Positions 18,983 through 31,816 are shown, counted from the first letter of the stretch. The stretch is 64,000 nucleotides of DNA from Siphonodentalium dalli (GCA_032622095.1 CP136065.1:56415949-56479948), one strand, 5' to 3'. Numbers and translations: made by a program. Notes: a model not told the origin generated them from the letters alone.

Positions 18983-21520
18983 TTGAACAATTTAGTGATT
19001 TAGATAGAATATACCTCATAATAGTGAAGTCCAGTGTTCACACTGTCGGTGGTCAAATTGTCCTATGGCCAGATTTTTCGAAAATGGTACAAGAAAATCT
19101 CATTTGGCCAAAATGTTACAAGCCTATAGTCAACAATAGCCCCTCCCAATATCACCGTCTCTCAATGAACCCCTCATGTACCTGCTTTCTTGTGAAAACA
19201 ATGATGATTCCCTGCTATTATGGCATTCTTTCTCAATCAACTTGTGGTTGCAAAAAAACACCATGTCAAAATTGTAGGCATATCAGTGCTTATGTTGATA
19301 TATGATACTGTATAGACCAATTTTAGAGACTTTTTGGGTGTCATTGGTGCACACTTGCAGTGTCAATCTTCTCATATAAAAAAAAAAACTCAATCTCAAA
19401 ATTTTCAGTTATTTTTTGTGTGATTTTTTTCTTTTCTTTTGTGTTGCCTTTTGTTATTATGTTTTTGTTTTTGTTTAGATTTTCTGAATGATCCAATTTT
19501 TTTGTTTTTCAATTTGGCTAAAATAGCTGAAAAATGGCCAAAAATTCAGAAATGTCTAAAATATTGGCCAAATGAATTTTCCAACCATCACAAGCCCTGG
19601 TGAAGACATTTACAGTTGACGTCACCAAGGACGTTTTTAACATAATCAGTCTATTCTTGTCCAAGGACAAGACAGAAATGTTTTATTGAATGTTCTCAAA
19701 CCTTCTACATTTTGCTGTATTTCACAAAAATAACTAGATGGGTGTGCAATAAATATCTTTATTCAGTTCTAGATCTCAGAGAAAGAAATCCAGAAGATAT
19801 TTATGACGGTGAACATATCCAGTTTGAAGTCTATTTTCACTGGCTTTGTGTTTGATGTATTCACATTTTTTGTCTTTCATCACATGTTATATTAAGGAAT
19901 CACTATATCGGTTTATTTATAATTATATAACCAGAATATCATAGTAAAGTATTTATGCTGTGTATTATTTATATACTTCAATGTCACAAGATGTTTAATT
20001 ATTTTAGAATAAAGTCATTGTTTTATCATGTTCCATAAATGCACAATAAGCCTTACTGTGTAAATGACTGTACATATTATTTGTGTGTGACAACCTCCGA
20101 CCCAATATGCCTGATTTGAACCCTTTTGTTACTAAATACTCATTGATGAGTAAATCACTTAAGAAATGTTCAGTTTATAATAAGTTCAACGAATGGCCCT
20201 ATTAGCAACCTCAAAGGTTTTTGGAAAAGTACATGTGATTGTTTAGATATTTATGTTTTTCAGAGGGGGAGATAACTACAAGAATATGTGAAAGTAAAAA
20301 AAAAAAATTCCGATTTATTTTTTTTAGCAATTTTTTTAAGTTCGGGCTTTGAAATAAAATGTCTGTAAGGTTTGGGCTTCGTTGGGGAGCAAGAAGAGCC
20401 CAAATTTAGTAGCCATTACTTAAATCAGTGCCCATACAATCTAAAAAATTAGTAAGCAATTTGTCTCGCCTCTGTTTTCTGCCACTTTTTTGACCAGCAA
20501 AATTAGGTGATATAAAACATAACCAATATTTCAGGGAGATGCAAATAAATATGAACAAATGGAGTATAAGAATACTTACAAAAGTAAATAGAATAACAGT
20601 TAGTTGTCATATATAGTACGAAAATGGAAATACTCCTGGTATAAAGTGAGTTTACAATAGAATAAACATTGCGATTTAACATGTGTCCAGATAGGCACTG
20701 AAAATGAAACTGGAAGTGAGGTTGCTAATATTATCTTAACATTTCCCTTTATTGTCAATCGTTGAACATATTATCTGAACATTTCACTCCAATAAATAGG
20801 ACTCCATCTATACTTATATTGTCTGTCATCTTTTTATTTTTCCTGAATACCCCTCCAGATGAATAATAAACCATTTCAATGTATACTTTTATAACTGATG
20901 GGAGAATCCATTCAGTTTAGAAAATGTTAATTGAGGCTTTTTGGATCAGAGGTTATCACATAGAAATATGTACATACTTGTGCATTCAGTCTTCTGATTC
21001 TGGACAACCACAGGTGCTCTGAGTTTGTTCTAAATTTTATTAGGCACCGACTTTGCATCAATCTGTTGATAATGGCACCCAGGTTTTTCAAAAATATTGA
21101 TTAGATTACCTAGGATCTGAAAATCTAGTATGCCAAACTCGAGGATGAATGTCTCTCAGAATATTAATTTTTAAAATCTATTTTTCTGTTTGGAATGTTT
21201 TCCGCTATAGGAATTTCATATAAGATTACGGAGAATCTAATCTGTATTTTTTTTTTTTTTTTTTTTTACATTATTCTCCTGTGGTACCAAACAACAAAGG
21301 GAGATAACTTCACTCTTTCATGAGATTAGGAGATCCTTGATGCTTTAGCCATTGATCCGTATATCCTGGATATCTAAATCATCATTTCACGAACCTGCTT
21401 ACCAAAATCAATGAAATTCAGCTAAGTGACTTTATTTCTGAAAAAATCGGTGAGAGATTTCTCACATCCATCACAATTACAATGAGAAATTACAGAAATA
21501 AACTAGTGTGCTAACATATA
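18983..21520. other. About 2.5 kb without a recognised gene
   Basis: The content is AT-rich, with A/T homopolymers (about 19379, 20297 and a T run at about 21247-21270) and two GGGAGATAAC motifs (about 20268 and 21300) that are common in molluscan genomes. An ORF of 111 codons at 18970 overlaps a MITE end and has no recognisable domain. Part of this could be the 3' untranslated region of the membrane-protein gene. Confidence 0.5.
20008..20013 (+). terminator. Candidate polyadenylation signal AATAAA
   Basis: AATAAA is followed about 70 bp later by a TTTGTGTGTGAC stretch, a reasonable downstream GT-rich element. It would give the membrane-protein mRNA a 3' untranslated region of nearly 4 kb full of MITEs. 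Other AATAAA hexamers (for example near 19749 and 26251) are alternatives, so this is only a candidate. Confidence 0.25.
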
Positions 21521-21691
21521 CAGTAATGCCCTAGATAATCGACTCCTTAACCACAGCAGAATTATGGGTAATTTTTCAGGATTTAGTCCGAAATATGGCT
21601 TGTTGCCAACAAGCCATATTTCCAACTAAATCCTGAAAAATTACCCATAATTCGGCTGTGGTTAAGGAGTTGATTATTTAGGGCATTACTG
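21521..21691. mobile_element. TA-flanked palindromic MITE (CAGTAATGCCC ends)
   Basis: It is a 171-bp near-perfect hairpin with TA on both sides. The loop is shorter than in the 23878 copy, which has about 40 extra bases at its centre. Confidence 0.9.
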
Positions 21692-21823
21692 TATGATAAA
21701 CTAATGTGCTAAATATATCAAAAAAATTCTGGTGATATATGAGGATTTAAAATTTTACATTGATATTAGACAATATTATAATGCATGTTAAATTTGAAGA
21801 TTCAAACATGGTATTACAAGGTA

Positions 21824-22844
21824 TTAACCCTTTGAACCCTGACGTCCTGAACGTTAAATGACCTCAACCTGAGGTGCCTGACGTTATATAGTGTTCTGAC
21901 GACGTAACACATAAAGCTCTTAATTGGGACGTATATACATGTATACACGCTCAACTATACGGCAATCTACTATGCTAACTGAACAAGACTAGTGTGCGGT
22001 GAAATATGTCACAATGTATTTCAACGAGACAGTCTATTCCACGTTCAATATACATATATATTTACACACTAAGTGTTGTCATCACTAAATCCAGCATTCT
22101 GATTGGTCGGCGCCCACGTGGCTAGTTGCAGTTATTTCTCGGTGAATGCGGAACGCCTCATAACACCAAGCTAATAACACCATCGATACGTCATTAGGTT
22201 TGGAAAGACGAACGCGTAATGCTTTGGGCGCATTTTGACTCGCACAGGATTGACTTAATACATCATCGGGTTTCAACATGAAGAGAAATTGTTCCTATTA
22301 ACTTTTGCCAAGGGTGCTATAGAGTATTTTGGGCTGATCTTGTCACGATACACTTTTCGATTTAAATATATTTACAAAAGTGGCTTTTTCGCTAAATGTA
22401 TATAAATATAAGGATTAACTGTCATGTGGACTATTTTTATGGAGATGTAACGGTGAGGTAAGTGGACATAACTTGTATGTAAAACCCTTCGGGTTTTACA
22501 CAAGTTATGTCCACTTACCTCACCGTTACATCTCCATAAAAACAGTCCACATGACAGTTAATCCTTATACATGTATATAGATATATTGCGGCTTCCTTTG
22601 GTCGCGCTATATATTTATAATGAAATTCTTACACTTGTCGTCAGTTTGTCGATCAAAGTCACGTGGGTAAACAAGTGACACGTGTGTGCAAAGTAGAAGT
22701 ACAACTCTAGTTGATATGTGCGTTTATTGAGCTGTAATTTCGTGTCAAATATCATCTGATTTCCGGACCGGCATTCCGGTCTCCCGGGATATAGGAATAT
22801 AAGGATTGGACCGGTATTCTGGTCTCTCGGGTTCAAAGGTTTAA
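21824..22844. mobile_element. 1-kb TTAA-flanked element with a central long hairpin
   Basis: TTAACCCTTTGAACCCTGAC and GGGTTCAAAGGTTTAA are inverted ends. At about 22408-22571 lies an almost perfect palindrome with arms of about 75 bp around CCCTTCGGG. There is no transposase. It is the longest of the TTAACCCTTT group and shares only the terminal bases with the others. Confidence 0.8.
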
Positions 22845-22868
22845 GGTTGATCACTTGATCTCATAATG

Positions 22869-23215
22869 CAGGTACCAGCCTGGAGAATTCATATTGGGAG
22901 AAGTAACTTCTCCCTATTTTATTATGAGAGAGAAGTGGGCTATTGTCAGGAAGAAGTCATAATGGCTCATGTTCAATTTACAACCGAACATCACCATTTT
23001 ATGATCCACCAAGTACTATGCGATATATTAGCCAATTTATAGAACCATTGTAATAGGTAAATACAGCATTATGATAGGTAAATACACTTAAAATATGCTC
23101 TTTGAACATATGCATACACTGGTATATGAGAGAGAAGTCATTTCTCCCTGGAACAAATAAGTGGCACATTATGGGAGAAGATATCTCACAAGTTGCCCTC
23201 TAGGCTGGTCCCCAG
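22869..23215. mobile_element. Possible short TIR element (ACCAGCCT ends)
   Basis: 'GGTACCAGCCTGGAG' near 22870 and 'CTCTAGGCTGGTCCCC' near 23200 are imperfect inverted repeats. 'GAGAGAAGT' and 'TTCTCCCT' motifs recur inside. No target duplication can be defined. Confidence 0.4.
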
Positions 23216-23645
23216 TTATAATGTAATTATACTGTTTACAGTACAAATGGTCAGCAAATTATGTGTGTTCATTATACTGCTTCCATTCCTCAAAAATGGT
23301 CTCATTCTGACCTATTTTAATTGTTGAATATTTTAATTGCATAAATTTTAGCATAATAATTGTTACAATATATGTTGCTTGTATTACGCACGTTTTAGAT
23401 GCACCTACACCTGCACAAGAACTTTTGGGGCCCATATGCACCTTTTAGGGGTACATACCAGGTGAATCTTATACTGATGTTTGCAGCGTTCACATACATG
23501 GTAGCTTGGTCCATGATATACTTTATAGACTGAGCCACCCCGGACAAACAATGTTGGAGATCAAGCAGAAAAGTCTCAAATGTTTACACAAAACCTTTTA
23601 ATTGGAATTTGATAGGGTTTTAGAATGTGGTTAGTTTGGTATCGT
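23216..23645. other. No gene or repeat recognised
   Basis: AT-rich unique sequence. Confidence 0.5.
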
Positions 23646-23726
23646 TTAACCCTTTCATGACTGGAGATTCCTGAAATTTTGCAAAAACTCTGTGCACCAG
23701 CGCAGCTCCCTTCATGAAAGGATTAA
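23646..23726. mobile_element. Internally deleted double-hairpin TTAA MITE
   Basis: Only the ends remain (TTAACCCTTTCATGACTGG to TTCATGAAAGGATTAA). Both hairpins are deleted, leaving 81 bp. Confidence 0.85.
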
Positions 23727-23877
23727 ATAAAATGAAATGTAAAATAAAATGAAATAAGGAATCGCCCACCACCCCAAATTTTTTGAATTCATTACCAAAA
23801 ACAAATTCATTTCATTTGTTATCTTCAGTCAATAGTAAAGTCTATGCAGATATAGTTGTCCACCTGGTATGTACATA

Positions 23878-24090
23878 CAGTAATGCCCTAATTAATTGAC
23901 TCCTTAACCACAGCAGAATTATGGGTAACTTTTCAGGATTTAGTCGGAAATATGGCTTGTTGCCATTAATCAGAATTCTCTCGGGGAGAGCTTTCCGATG
24001 AATGGCAACAAGCCATATTTCCGACTAAATCCTGAAAAGTTACCCATAATTCTGCTGTGGTTAAGGAGTCGATTAATTAGGGCATTACTG
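23878..24090. mobile_element. Full-length palindromic TA-flanked MITE
   Basis: This 213-bp hairpin is the most intact copy: arms of about 95 bp and ends CAGTAATGCCCTAATTAA, with TA on each side. The TIR style (CAGT..) and TA duplication fit the Tc1/mariner/pogo group. It shows the uninterrupted 'CTCCTTAACCACAG' site. Confidence 0.92.
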
Positions 24091-24344
24091 TATAACATCA
24101 ATGGATGTTGTGTTATTGAACTGTATTGCCGAATGCAAGAATGACAGTGTGTGTGTGAGTGACATGTTTCTTTGCAAGCTTGTGTTTATACATGTATGTG
24201 CAATGATTGTTAATAAGTTGATTGTTATTTCCAGCATATATTCTTCTCTAATCAAAGATAATCGCTTCCAACTCACCTGTTTTGTACAGTTATACTAATG
24301 AACAAATGGCTATGATAGTTAAATTTTACATATGTCAAGATGTT

Positions 24345-24764
24345 TTAAAGGTACTCAATCTAATTTGGTGGTCGCCATATAATCAGACTCCAATAACAAC
24401 ATTTTTTAAAATGCCGCTTCAGTTATCAGAATCGATTAGTAGCCCAAAAATAATTCTAACCACAGTTAGCTATAGTATAAAATTGCTCAAAATATGTTAT
24501 TTATCAACATTTTGTTAAATGAAATATGGCCGGATTCAATATCCAAAGCCACTTGATTTTAGAGTTATCCATCTTCATTTTGTCCGAGACCGTCACCTTG
24601 ACAATTTTTTTCCAGTCCACACAGGTCCACAAAGTAAAAGTACATATCTCGAGAAACAAAAAATAATTTTTTGTTATACCTGATCACAATGAGCTTTGAT
24701 GGGTAGGTTCCTTGACTAGAATAAAATATTTTTTACCCCCGAAGCCAAAGAAATAGTAATTTGT
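24345..24764. mobile_element. TTAA/AGGTACTC MITE, right end missing
   Basis: It starts TTAAAGGTACTCAATCT and carries the family interior to 'GCCAAAGAAATAGTAAT' near 24760, after which similarity stops. Confidence 0.65.
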
Positions 24765-24829
24765 TTACAGGATCTCAATGAAATTCGGTTAGAAGGTTTG
24801 TCATCAGGACTGAGAGCTACTAAATGAGG

Positions 24830-25445
24830 ATCCAATGGTTTTGTTATTATACTGGAGTCAGCTTGTCTGTCGTAGCATCGTCTGTCTGTCCATCGTTCCG
24901 TCCTTCATCGTCCGTGGACACAAATTTGTCCGGAGTGTTTCTCAGTCGTTTTTTTTTATCATTTTCCATGAAACTTGGCACAGACATCAACCACAATGGG
25001 AACCTGTGCACCTGCCATTATGACGTCTGTCAAACTTTTTTTGGTTGAGTTATCCCCCTTTTTCGAATTAGAAAATTTTGGCAACGTGCATAATTTTGTC
25101 AGAGTTTTTATTCCTATATTTTTAGGTCAATGTTTCTGAAACTTGACACAGATATTTAGTACCATGGGAACCTGTGCACCTGCGATTTTGACGTCTGTCC
25201 GACTTTTTTTGTGGAATTATTCCTCTTTTTCGACTTAGAACATTTTCGGGACATGCATAATTTTGTCCAAGCTTTTATTCCTACATTTTTCGGTCAATAG
25301 GTTTAGGATTAGGTTCAGGGGTTGTGCATCTGCAATGGGAATCTATTATTTTTTTATTTTAACTAAATTTGTACTGACATGTGAAACATCTTAGTGTTTT
25401 AAAAACAAGGGGGTATCCTTAGTCCCATTGGGACAGTCACACCTC
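24830..25445. repeat. Dispersed repeat with two tandem ~180-bp units (AAACTTGGCACAGA type)
   Basis: Near 24960-25060 and 25130-25240 the same order of motifs appears: GAAACTTGGCACAGA, GGGAACCTGTGCACCTGC, GACGTCTGTC, CTTTTTCGA and GCATAATTTTGTC. It is preceded by a TCTGTCTGTCC run and ends near TCCCATTGGGACAG. This style of repeat is familiar from molluscan genomes. There is no coding frame. Confidence 0.75.
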
Positions 25446-25534
25446 TAGATTAATACTATTTACACTGCGAATGCCTTGTGGGCTTTAAAACAAATTAGGT
25501 TTTAAAAAATTAATCTGGAACCCTGAAGACATCT

Positions 25535-25810
25535 TTAACTCTTTCTTTACTAAATGATTATCCCACTCAGTTATAAAAGTATATATTGGAATGGTCTGTT
25601 GTTATTTTGGAAGGATGTGCAGTTTATATGAGCAGACTACAGGTATACGAAAATAAAATAAAAGTGCAGAAGGTTTCCTATTAATTGGTTGGAAATGTTT
25701 AGATAATACGTTCAACAAATGTATCATCTTTCGTTGAACTTATTATGTGAACATTTCCTAATGGATTATGGAACTACTCGTCATTGAGTAATCAGTCAAT
25801 AAAGGGTTAA
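25535..25810. mobile_element. TTAA-flanked MITE, TTTCTATACG family, longer copy
   Basis: TTAACTCTTTCTTTACTAAA to TCAATAAAGGGTTAA. It shares 'GGAATGGTCT' and 'AAAAGTGCAGAAG' with 16753-16962. It contains an inner inverted segment around GTTCAACAAATG...TCGTTGAAC. Confidence 0.78.
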
Positions 25811-25863
25811 TATGACAGATAGAATACAGACTGTAAAACGTAAGAGTTCATGTGTTTCTTTCA

Positions 25864-26104
25864 TTAACCCTTTCATGCAGCATTAAAGATCTTGTGTCAG
25901 TGCATTCTATACATGCGAGTCTCCCATATGGAGCCATACATATATAAGAGAAATCACTGGCTGTCAAGGTAAATATACTATTGTTACGCCAATGCATTCT
26001 CTTATATATGCGAGGCTCCCTGTGGGAGGCTCGCATATATAAGAGAATGCGTTGGCACAGGGTTTTCGCAAAATTTCAGAATGCTCCAGTAAAGAAAGGG
26101 TTAA
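25864..26104. mobile_element. TTAA-flanked MITE, double-hairpin family
   Basis: TTAACCCTTTCATGCAGC to GAAAGGGTTAA. The second hairpin is perfect; the first has several mismatches. Confidence 0.85.
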
Positions 26105-26678
26105 CCTCTGTCTGATCTCTATGTATCCATGCTATATGTGGATGCAATCACAATTGTTTTATGAGTGATTCAGTTATATTTTTGTGATATATTTTCTTGT
26201 GATGAATGTTGGTGATTCATTGTATACTGCATTTATTATGATATACTTTAATAAAATTGTTGTGTTGAAATCAACTTTGACTCTACTTTAAAGTCCTGTT
26301 TATAGCTAATATTCAGTGTCCACATTTCTGATGTCAGAAATTTGTGAAATGACAAAAAGGCATCATCTAGTGTAAAATGCTCTCCACATCCTCAAAAAAT
26401 GAACATCTTGGAAATGTGCCATCTGGGCGAGAAACTGTAGAATGTATCTAATGGGCTACCGTGTCATATCTCAAAACATTCCAACTGTTGGAAATTTGCA
26501 ACCTAACACCGTCTTAGATTGTTGGAAATGTTCAACTGATGGCCATTTCGGTCAAAATAAGGAGGAAAATGTTCTACTTTTGGTCTTAAAGGCGCACTTA
26601 ATTTTCAAGTCACCAAAATTTATTTTTTATATTGCCTTGATATACGGTTTTAGTAACAATTTAGGCCATAAAATATTA
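26105..26678. other. No gene; partial similarity to the 3841-5001 hAT interior
   Basis: About 26460-26600 has 'CCAACTGTTGGAAATTTGCA' and 'CAACTGATGGCCATTTCGGT', similar to the units in the hAT element at 3841-5001. Its termini are absent. The rest is unique. Confidence 0.45.
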
Positions 26679-28495
26679 GTCCAGAAGATATTGGTCGACC
26701 TCTGCACCCCCCCCCCCCCCCCCCAGGACTCAACTTCACCTCACTAATTTTCTTCCTTATGGTCTCCTCGAATTTTTTTCTGGTTAAAAGTGGCCGCAGA
26801 GACTCCAGACAAGATGGCGTCCATCATGGCGGCCATTTAAAAAAATGCACCAGGTCTATTTGATCGCAGTTATGTACATATGATATCACACGCGGTCTTG
26901 TTTTCCGCTCGATTCGTTATGCTAATATACAACCCTTACAAATTAGCCAAAAATCCGACACCAGAATCCAATAATGCGGCCAAGATGGCCGCCGAAATGC
27001 GAAAATATGCTATTTTTCTGACATGTTACCGCCTTTCGTTTGTCTCTGTGGGAAAATGTTGGCATCTTTGCGTCATGTTATACATTTATCAGATAGAGGA
27101 GTCATTGGCGACCACACGGGATCCATAATATACATTCATTGCGGGATATTTTTGTCCGATATCACGTTTTCCTAAATGCCAGTATAATAGGTCAAAGCCG
27201 AATCTACGTTAATAACGCGATGTAATGTTTCTAATCAATGAATATTATTGCTATTATAACAACACCCATGCATATATATGTACAGGAGATACTCGAGCTA
27301 GGATTCCTCTTATACCTGAGTTGAGGAATATTTACCCAAATCCAAGATGGCGGCCAAAATGGCCACCATAAATATAAAAATCGCCGATTTTAACATCAGT
27401 GAGCATTATTGTCATGAAAACTCCACACCTGCTTACTATTGTGAGTTGGGAACACTTAGGCGAAGAACTTTCCTTGTACCATATCCACATAAAAGTCCCC
27501 CAAATCCAAAATGGCGCCCACAATGGCGGACATATTTTGAAAAATCACCGAAATTCCCTCATATTTACATCATTGGGCATTATTGTCGAGACAACTCCAC
27601 CCATGCTTACAGTTGAGTTGGAAATACTGAGGTGAGGTAATTACATTACATTTCATGCAAGAAATTGTTTTCCAAATCGAAGATGGCGGCCAAAATGGCG
27701 ACCGAAATTTGAAAACAAGTCTACATTCCTTTACTTTCTTACGATGGCGTTATTGTTTCGCGATTTCTATCCACCATTACATGTTGATATGGAATAGTGA
27801 CATGAAGTATTCATTGGGGTTTGGCAATTGATACTCACAGCCAAGATCGCTGCTATATTGGCGGCTAGAAATTGAAAAGAAATCGATATTTTCACATATT
27901 AATTTCAACTTTTTGTCATAATATCGGTATGTATGGACGAAACTGTACATAAACCATCTACTAGTTCAACTTAAAGGTATCAACACGCATAACATATAAC
28001 ATAGCTCGTATCCTTCTGGAAAGATGAAAAAGTTAAAAAAAAAAACCACAATTAATATCGCGATGTGGCATTTCGAAATCCATTCTCCACTTAGCGCCGA
28101 TAATGGCCGTAAGCGTAGGTGCGCCGAATAGTTATACCAGAACAATTACCTGATAACAGATTCTGATTTGCCACGTCACGTCCATAATTATCTGGACCAG
28201 CTTCCATTGCTTTTTCTGATAAATCTAGGTCGCTCACACCGACAAAGTATTCACCACTTCCCGGGAGTAGGGTCCCTCTAATCATAACGTTTCAAACAAT
28301 TCATTTTCCGGTGTCTAGCTTACGATTTTAAATATTTGCTAAATATGATATTTGTGCGTCATCTTGAACTAGGAAGGCGTATGACCGATGAGTATACAAG
28401 CTCACATAAGGTCATCTCTATGTATGTGTCTCATACCCCATGGGGATAACGGCATGTACACCTGGCGAACCAGTTAGCTAATCACTTCTCAATAG

Positions 28496-28777
28496 ATGGT
28501 TCGTCAACTCACAAACTCAGCGAACGCATTGGCATATGTGGACAACTTCGACAGTGTTTCGAAAGTTGCTAACTGTCTCATTCCCTTGGACAGATGTCTA
28601 TCTGCTAAGGAGAAGACCATAGTGTACAGACTACCCACACTTCTTGACCATGATCCGAAGCAAACTGTGACGCCCCGCAGTTATCTCGTCGAATATCTCC
28701 CAGCAGAGAAGAACAATGCTCGCGGTGCTAGTTTGTGGACATACGCCATGATAGTGGGAATGAAAGGGCCACGGTAA
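28496..28777 (+). pseudogene. Unassigned reading frame in the foldback core (left)
   Basis: The 93-codon frame ends with NNARGASLWTYAMIVGMKGP. The same block, NNTHGASLWVCVMIVEMK, is encoded on the opposite strand at 29394-29708. Preservation at protein level in two inverted copies suggests a once-real coding region of the element. I do not recognise the family. No catalytic motif is visible and the frame is short, so it is probably a remnant. Confidence 0.4.
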
Positions 28778-29393
28778 ACACCACCCCTACACCTGGTGCA
28801 TGTCATGTGTGTCGATTTTTTTTGGTGTGGTAAGATTGTATTTCCACATCAGTTTCGAAGCCTTTCTGATTCAACTACGTACATTTTTGTCTGGATAATA
28901 CTAAGCTAGCCTCCCTCAAAACAGTAGGATGGACTAAAGGATGTCTTTATAGCATGAATGTATGCGTTTTTTGTTATCCTCTCTTAGGGTTAGTGTCAGT
29001 ATGTGGGCGGTATTATTCAAGAGAATGTCAGGAACTGTGGTGTATTTATTTCACTATGTAGTTAAAGAACAATTTACAGTCTCGATGGCAATGGCTGTGG
29101 ACGTTGGGGAACGCGACCTTTATGATCATATAGTTTTATATATATAACTTTAGAATATAGTAGTTAATGTCTCATGCAGGAAAATGGTCGCAATGGTGAT
29201 GTTACCAACAAATCACTTGGTGTACCAATGTTTGTTGAACTGAATGCAAGAGCTCATCAACGTAACATTCATCTGGATGTTCTTCGCGTTGAACATTTCA
29301 CCCTTTTGTTGATGGCATTTGTACTTTCTTGAACCATACCACCCAGCGTGAGTATGACACATCAACCAACTATCAAAGGTATCGCCTTTAAGA

Positions 29394-29708
29394 CTACACC
29401 CCAGACTTGGTGGGGCTTATACAGCAGTAGCCAATGGCACACGCCTGGTCCAGTTGTTTAATAACGGCTTCCAAACGGATGGGAACATACAATTTTAGCA
29501 TACAAGGAAAGCAAAGCCACACATGAGATCCTGTCTGAATCGAAAACATAACAAAATAAGGGGCGGTGCAGTCATGGTCCAATTTCATTTCCACTATCAT
29601 GACACATACCCACAAACTAGCACCGTGTGTATTGTTATCATCTGTTTGGAGCTGTTCGGTGAGACGATTACTGGACGCCAACAAGCTTGTTCTCATGATC
29701 ATGTTCAA
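29394..29708 (-). pseudogene. Unassigned reading frame in the foldback core (right, inverted copy)
   Basis: The 104-codon frame shares the GASLW..MIV block with 28496-28777 on the other strand. The remainder does not match, and there is no known domain. The core therefore also has internal inverted similarity, implying the element was once an even longer palindrome. Confidence 0.4.
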
Positions 29709-31816
29709 TCAGTTTGGGTATATTATGCATTATGGTCTTCTACGCCTTAGCAGAAATGCATCCGTCAAATGTCGGGCTTTCAACATTCGAAGCCATATAC
29801 AGAAGTTGTCCGGGTACGTCAGTGCATTAAATGAGTATGTGAATTGATGAACCATATATTGAGAAGTGGCTATTTGGGAAGATCACCAGGTGTACACGTT
29901 GTTATCCCCATTATGTCACCAAAGCTGACAATACGCAGATAGATAGGTCCTTCTGAAAGCTAGTATACGCATCGACCGAATACCTTTCTAGTGTATCGCG
30001 CAAGATTACGCCTATACCCCATATGTAGCATCTGAATTATACCATAAGGTATACCACGAATGAAGCTCGCTGAGAATTCGAAACAAATACGTGAGCTGGA
30101 CACCGGCATATGTATTGTTTGAAACATTCCGATTAGTAGGACACTTCTACAAAGAAGTGTAGTAAACTGTTGTTATGGGCGAGATAGATTAATTTGACGA
30201 AGAGACGGAAACGGGTTTAGATAATGGTGAATGTCGCAATTCAAAATAAGCCCAGGTACTGTTGTTTTTGATTTTTGGAAGTCATAATATGACTATTCGG
30301 CGCACCTATATACGGTTACGGCCAGTATGAGCCCTTAGTGGAGAATGGATTTTGAAATGCCACATCGCGATTGTGGGTTTTCATCCTTCCAAAAGGCTAC
30401 GACTTACGTTGGAACTAATACATGGCTTATATTATGTACCGTTTCGTCTATACAAATCGATATTATGACAAACAGTTGAAATTAGTATGTGATAATATCG
30501 GTTTCTTTTCAATTTCTGGCCGCCAGTTTGGCCGCCATATTGACTGTGAGTATCACTTGCCAAACCTTAATGAACAATTCATACATATCAACATGTAATG
30601 GTGGGTATAAATCGCGAAACAATAACGCCCATCCTAATAAAGTAAAGGAATGTAGGCGTGCTTTCAAATTTCGGTCGCCATTTTGACCGCCATCTTCGAT
30701 TTGGAAAACCATTTCTTGCATGAGATGTAATGTAATTACTTCGCCTCAGTATTTCCAACTCAACTGTAAGCATGGATGGAGTTGTCTCGACAATAATGCC
30801 CAATGATGTAAATAAGAGAAAATTTCGGGGATTTTTCAAAATGTGTCCGCCATTGTGGGCGCCATTTTAGATTTGGGGGACTTTTATTTGGATATGGTAC
30901 AAGGAAAGTTCTTCGCCAAAATGTTCACAACTTACAATAGTAAGCAGGTGTGGAGTTGTCATGACAATAATGCTCACTGATGTTAAAATCAACGATTTTC
31001 GGCGATTATTCTATTTCTGGTGGCCATTTTGGCCGCCATCTTGGATTTGGGTAAATATTCCTCAACTCAGGTATAAGAGGAATCCTAGCTCGAGTATCTC
31101 CTGCACATATATATGCATGGGTGTTGTTATAACAGCAATAACATTCATTGATTCGAAACATTACATCGCGTTATTAACGTAGATTCGGCTTTGACCTATT
31201 ATACCGACATTTGGGAAAACGTGATATCGGACAAAAATATCCCGCAATAAATGTATATTATGGTTCCCATGTGTTCGCCATTGACTCCTCTATACGATAA
31301 ATGTATAATATGACGCAAAGATTCCAACATTTTCCCACAGAGACAAACGAAAGGTGGTAACATGTCAGAAAAATAGCATATTTTCGCATTTCGGCGGCCA
31401 CCTTGGCCGCCATATTAGATTCTGGTGTCGGATTTTTGGCTAATTTGTAAGGGTTGTATATTAGCATAACGAATCGAGCGGAAAACAAGACCGCATGTGA
31501 TATCAACTTTACTATAATGGCGATCAAACAGACGGACGCCATCTTGTCTGGAGTCTCTGCGGCCACTTTTTTTTCTTGTTAACAAGTGAACAAAATTAGA
31601 GGAGACCTCAAGGAAGAAAATTAGTGGGGTGGAGTTGAGTCCTGGGGGTGGGGGGTGCAGAGGTCGACCAATATCTCCTGGACATTTGAAACGTCTGTCT
31701 CAGAAGATGACCATAGACAAATAGAAAACAGCTGAAATCATAGAAAGTTTTCCCCCATCATAGCTCCCAGAATGCAAATGCATTCAAACTAAAAATATAT
31801 TTTCAATGTCAATGTA

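Larger units (their letters stand above)
26679..31684. mobile_element. Five-kilobase foldback element with ~1.4-kb inverted arms
   Basis: The left arm is about 26679-28132, the right arm 30292-31684, and the core about 2.16 kb. The termini are GTCCAGAAGATATTGG and CCAATATCTCCTGGAC, next to C- or G-rich runs. Each arm contains diverged direct units of about 165 bp that start with paired motifs like AAGATGGCGGCCAAAATGGC (left-arm ATGG positions 26814, 26985, 27347, 27511, 27682, plus a decayed one near 27845). No transposase domain was recognised in arms or core. The element family also appears as a partial arm (479-972) and as a 159-bp hairpin of just the ends (63062-63220). The target duplication is unclear. 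Confidence 0.85.

Noticed and set aside
18970-19305. 111-codon ORF as a host gene
   Set aside because: Its start lies inside a MITE terminus, codon content is ordinary for AT-rich noncoding DNA, and no domain or splice context is visible.
22085-22279. 64-codon ORF on the minus strand as a gene
   Set aside because: It lies wholly within a TTAA-flanked non-autonomous element and has no recognisable domain.
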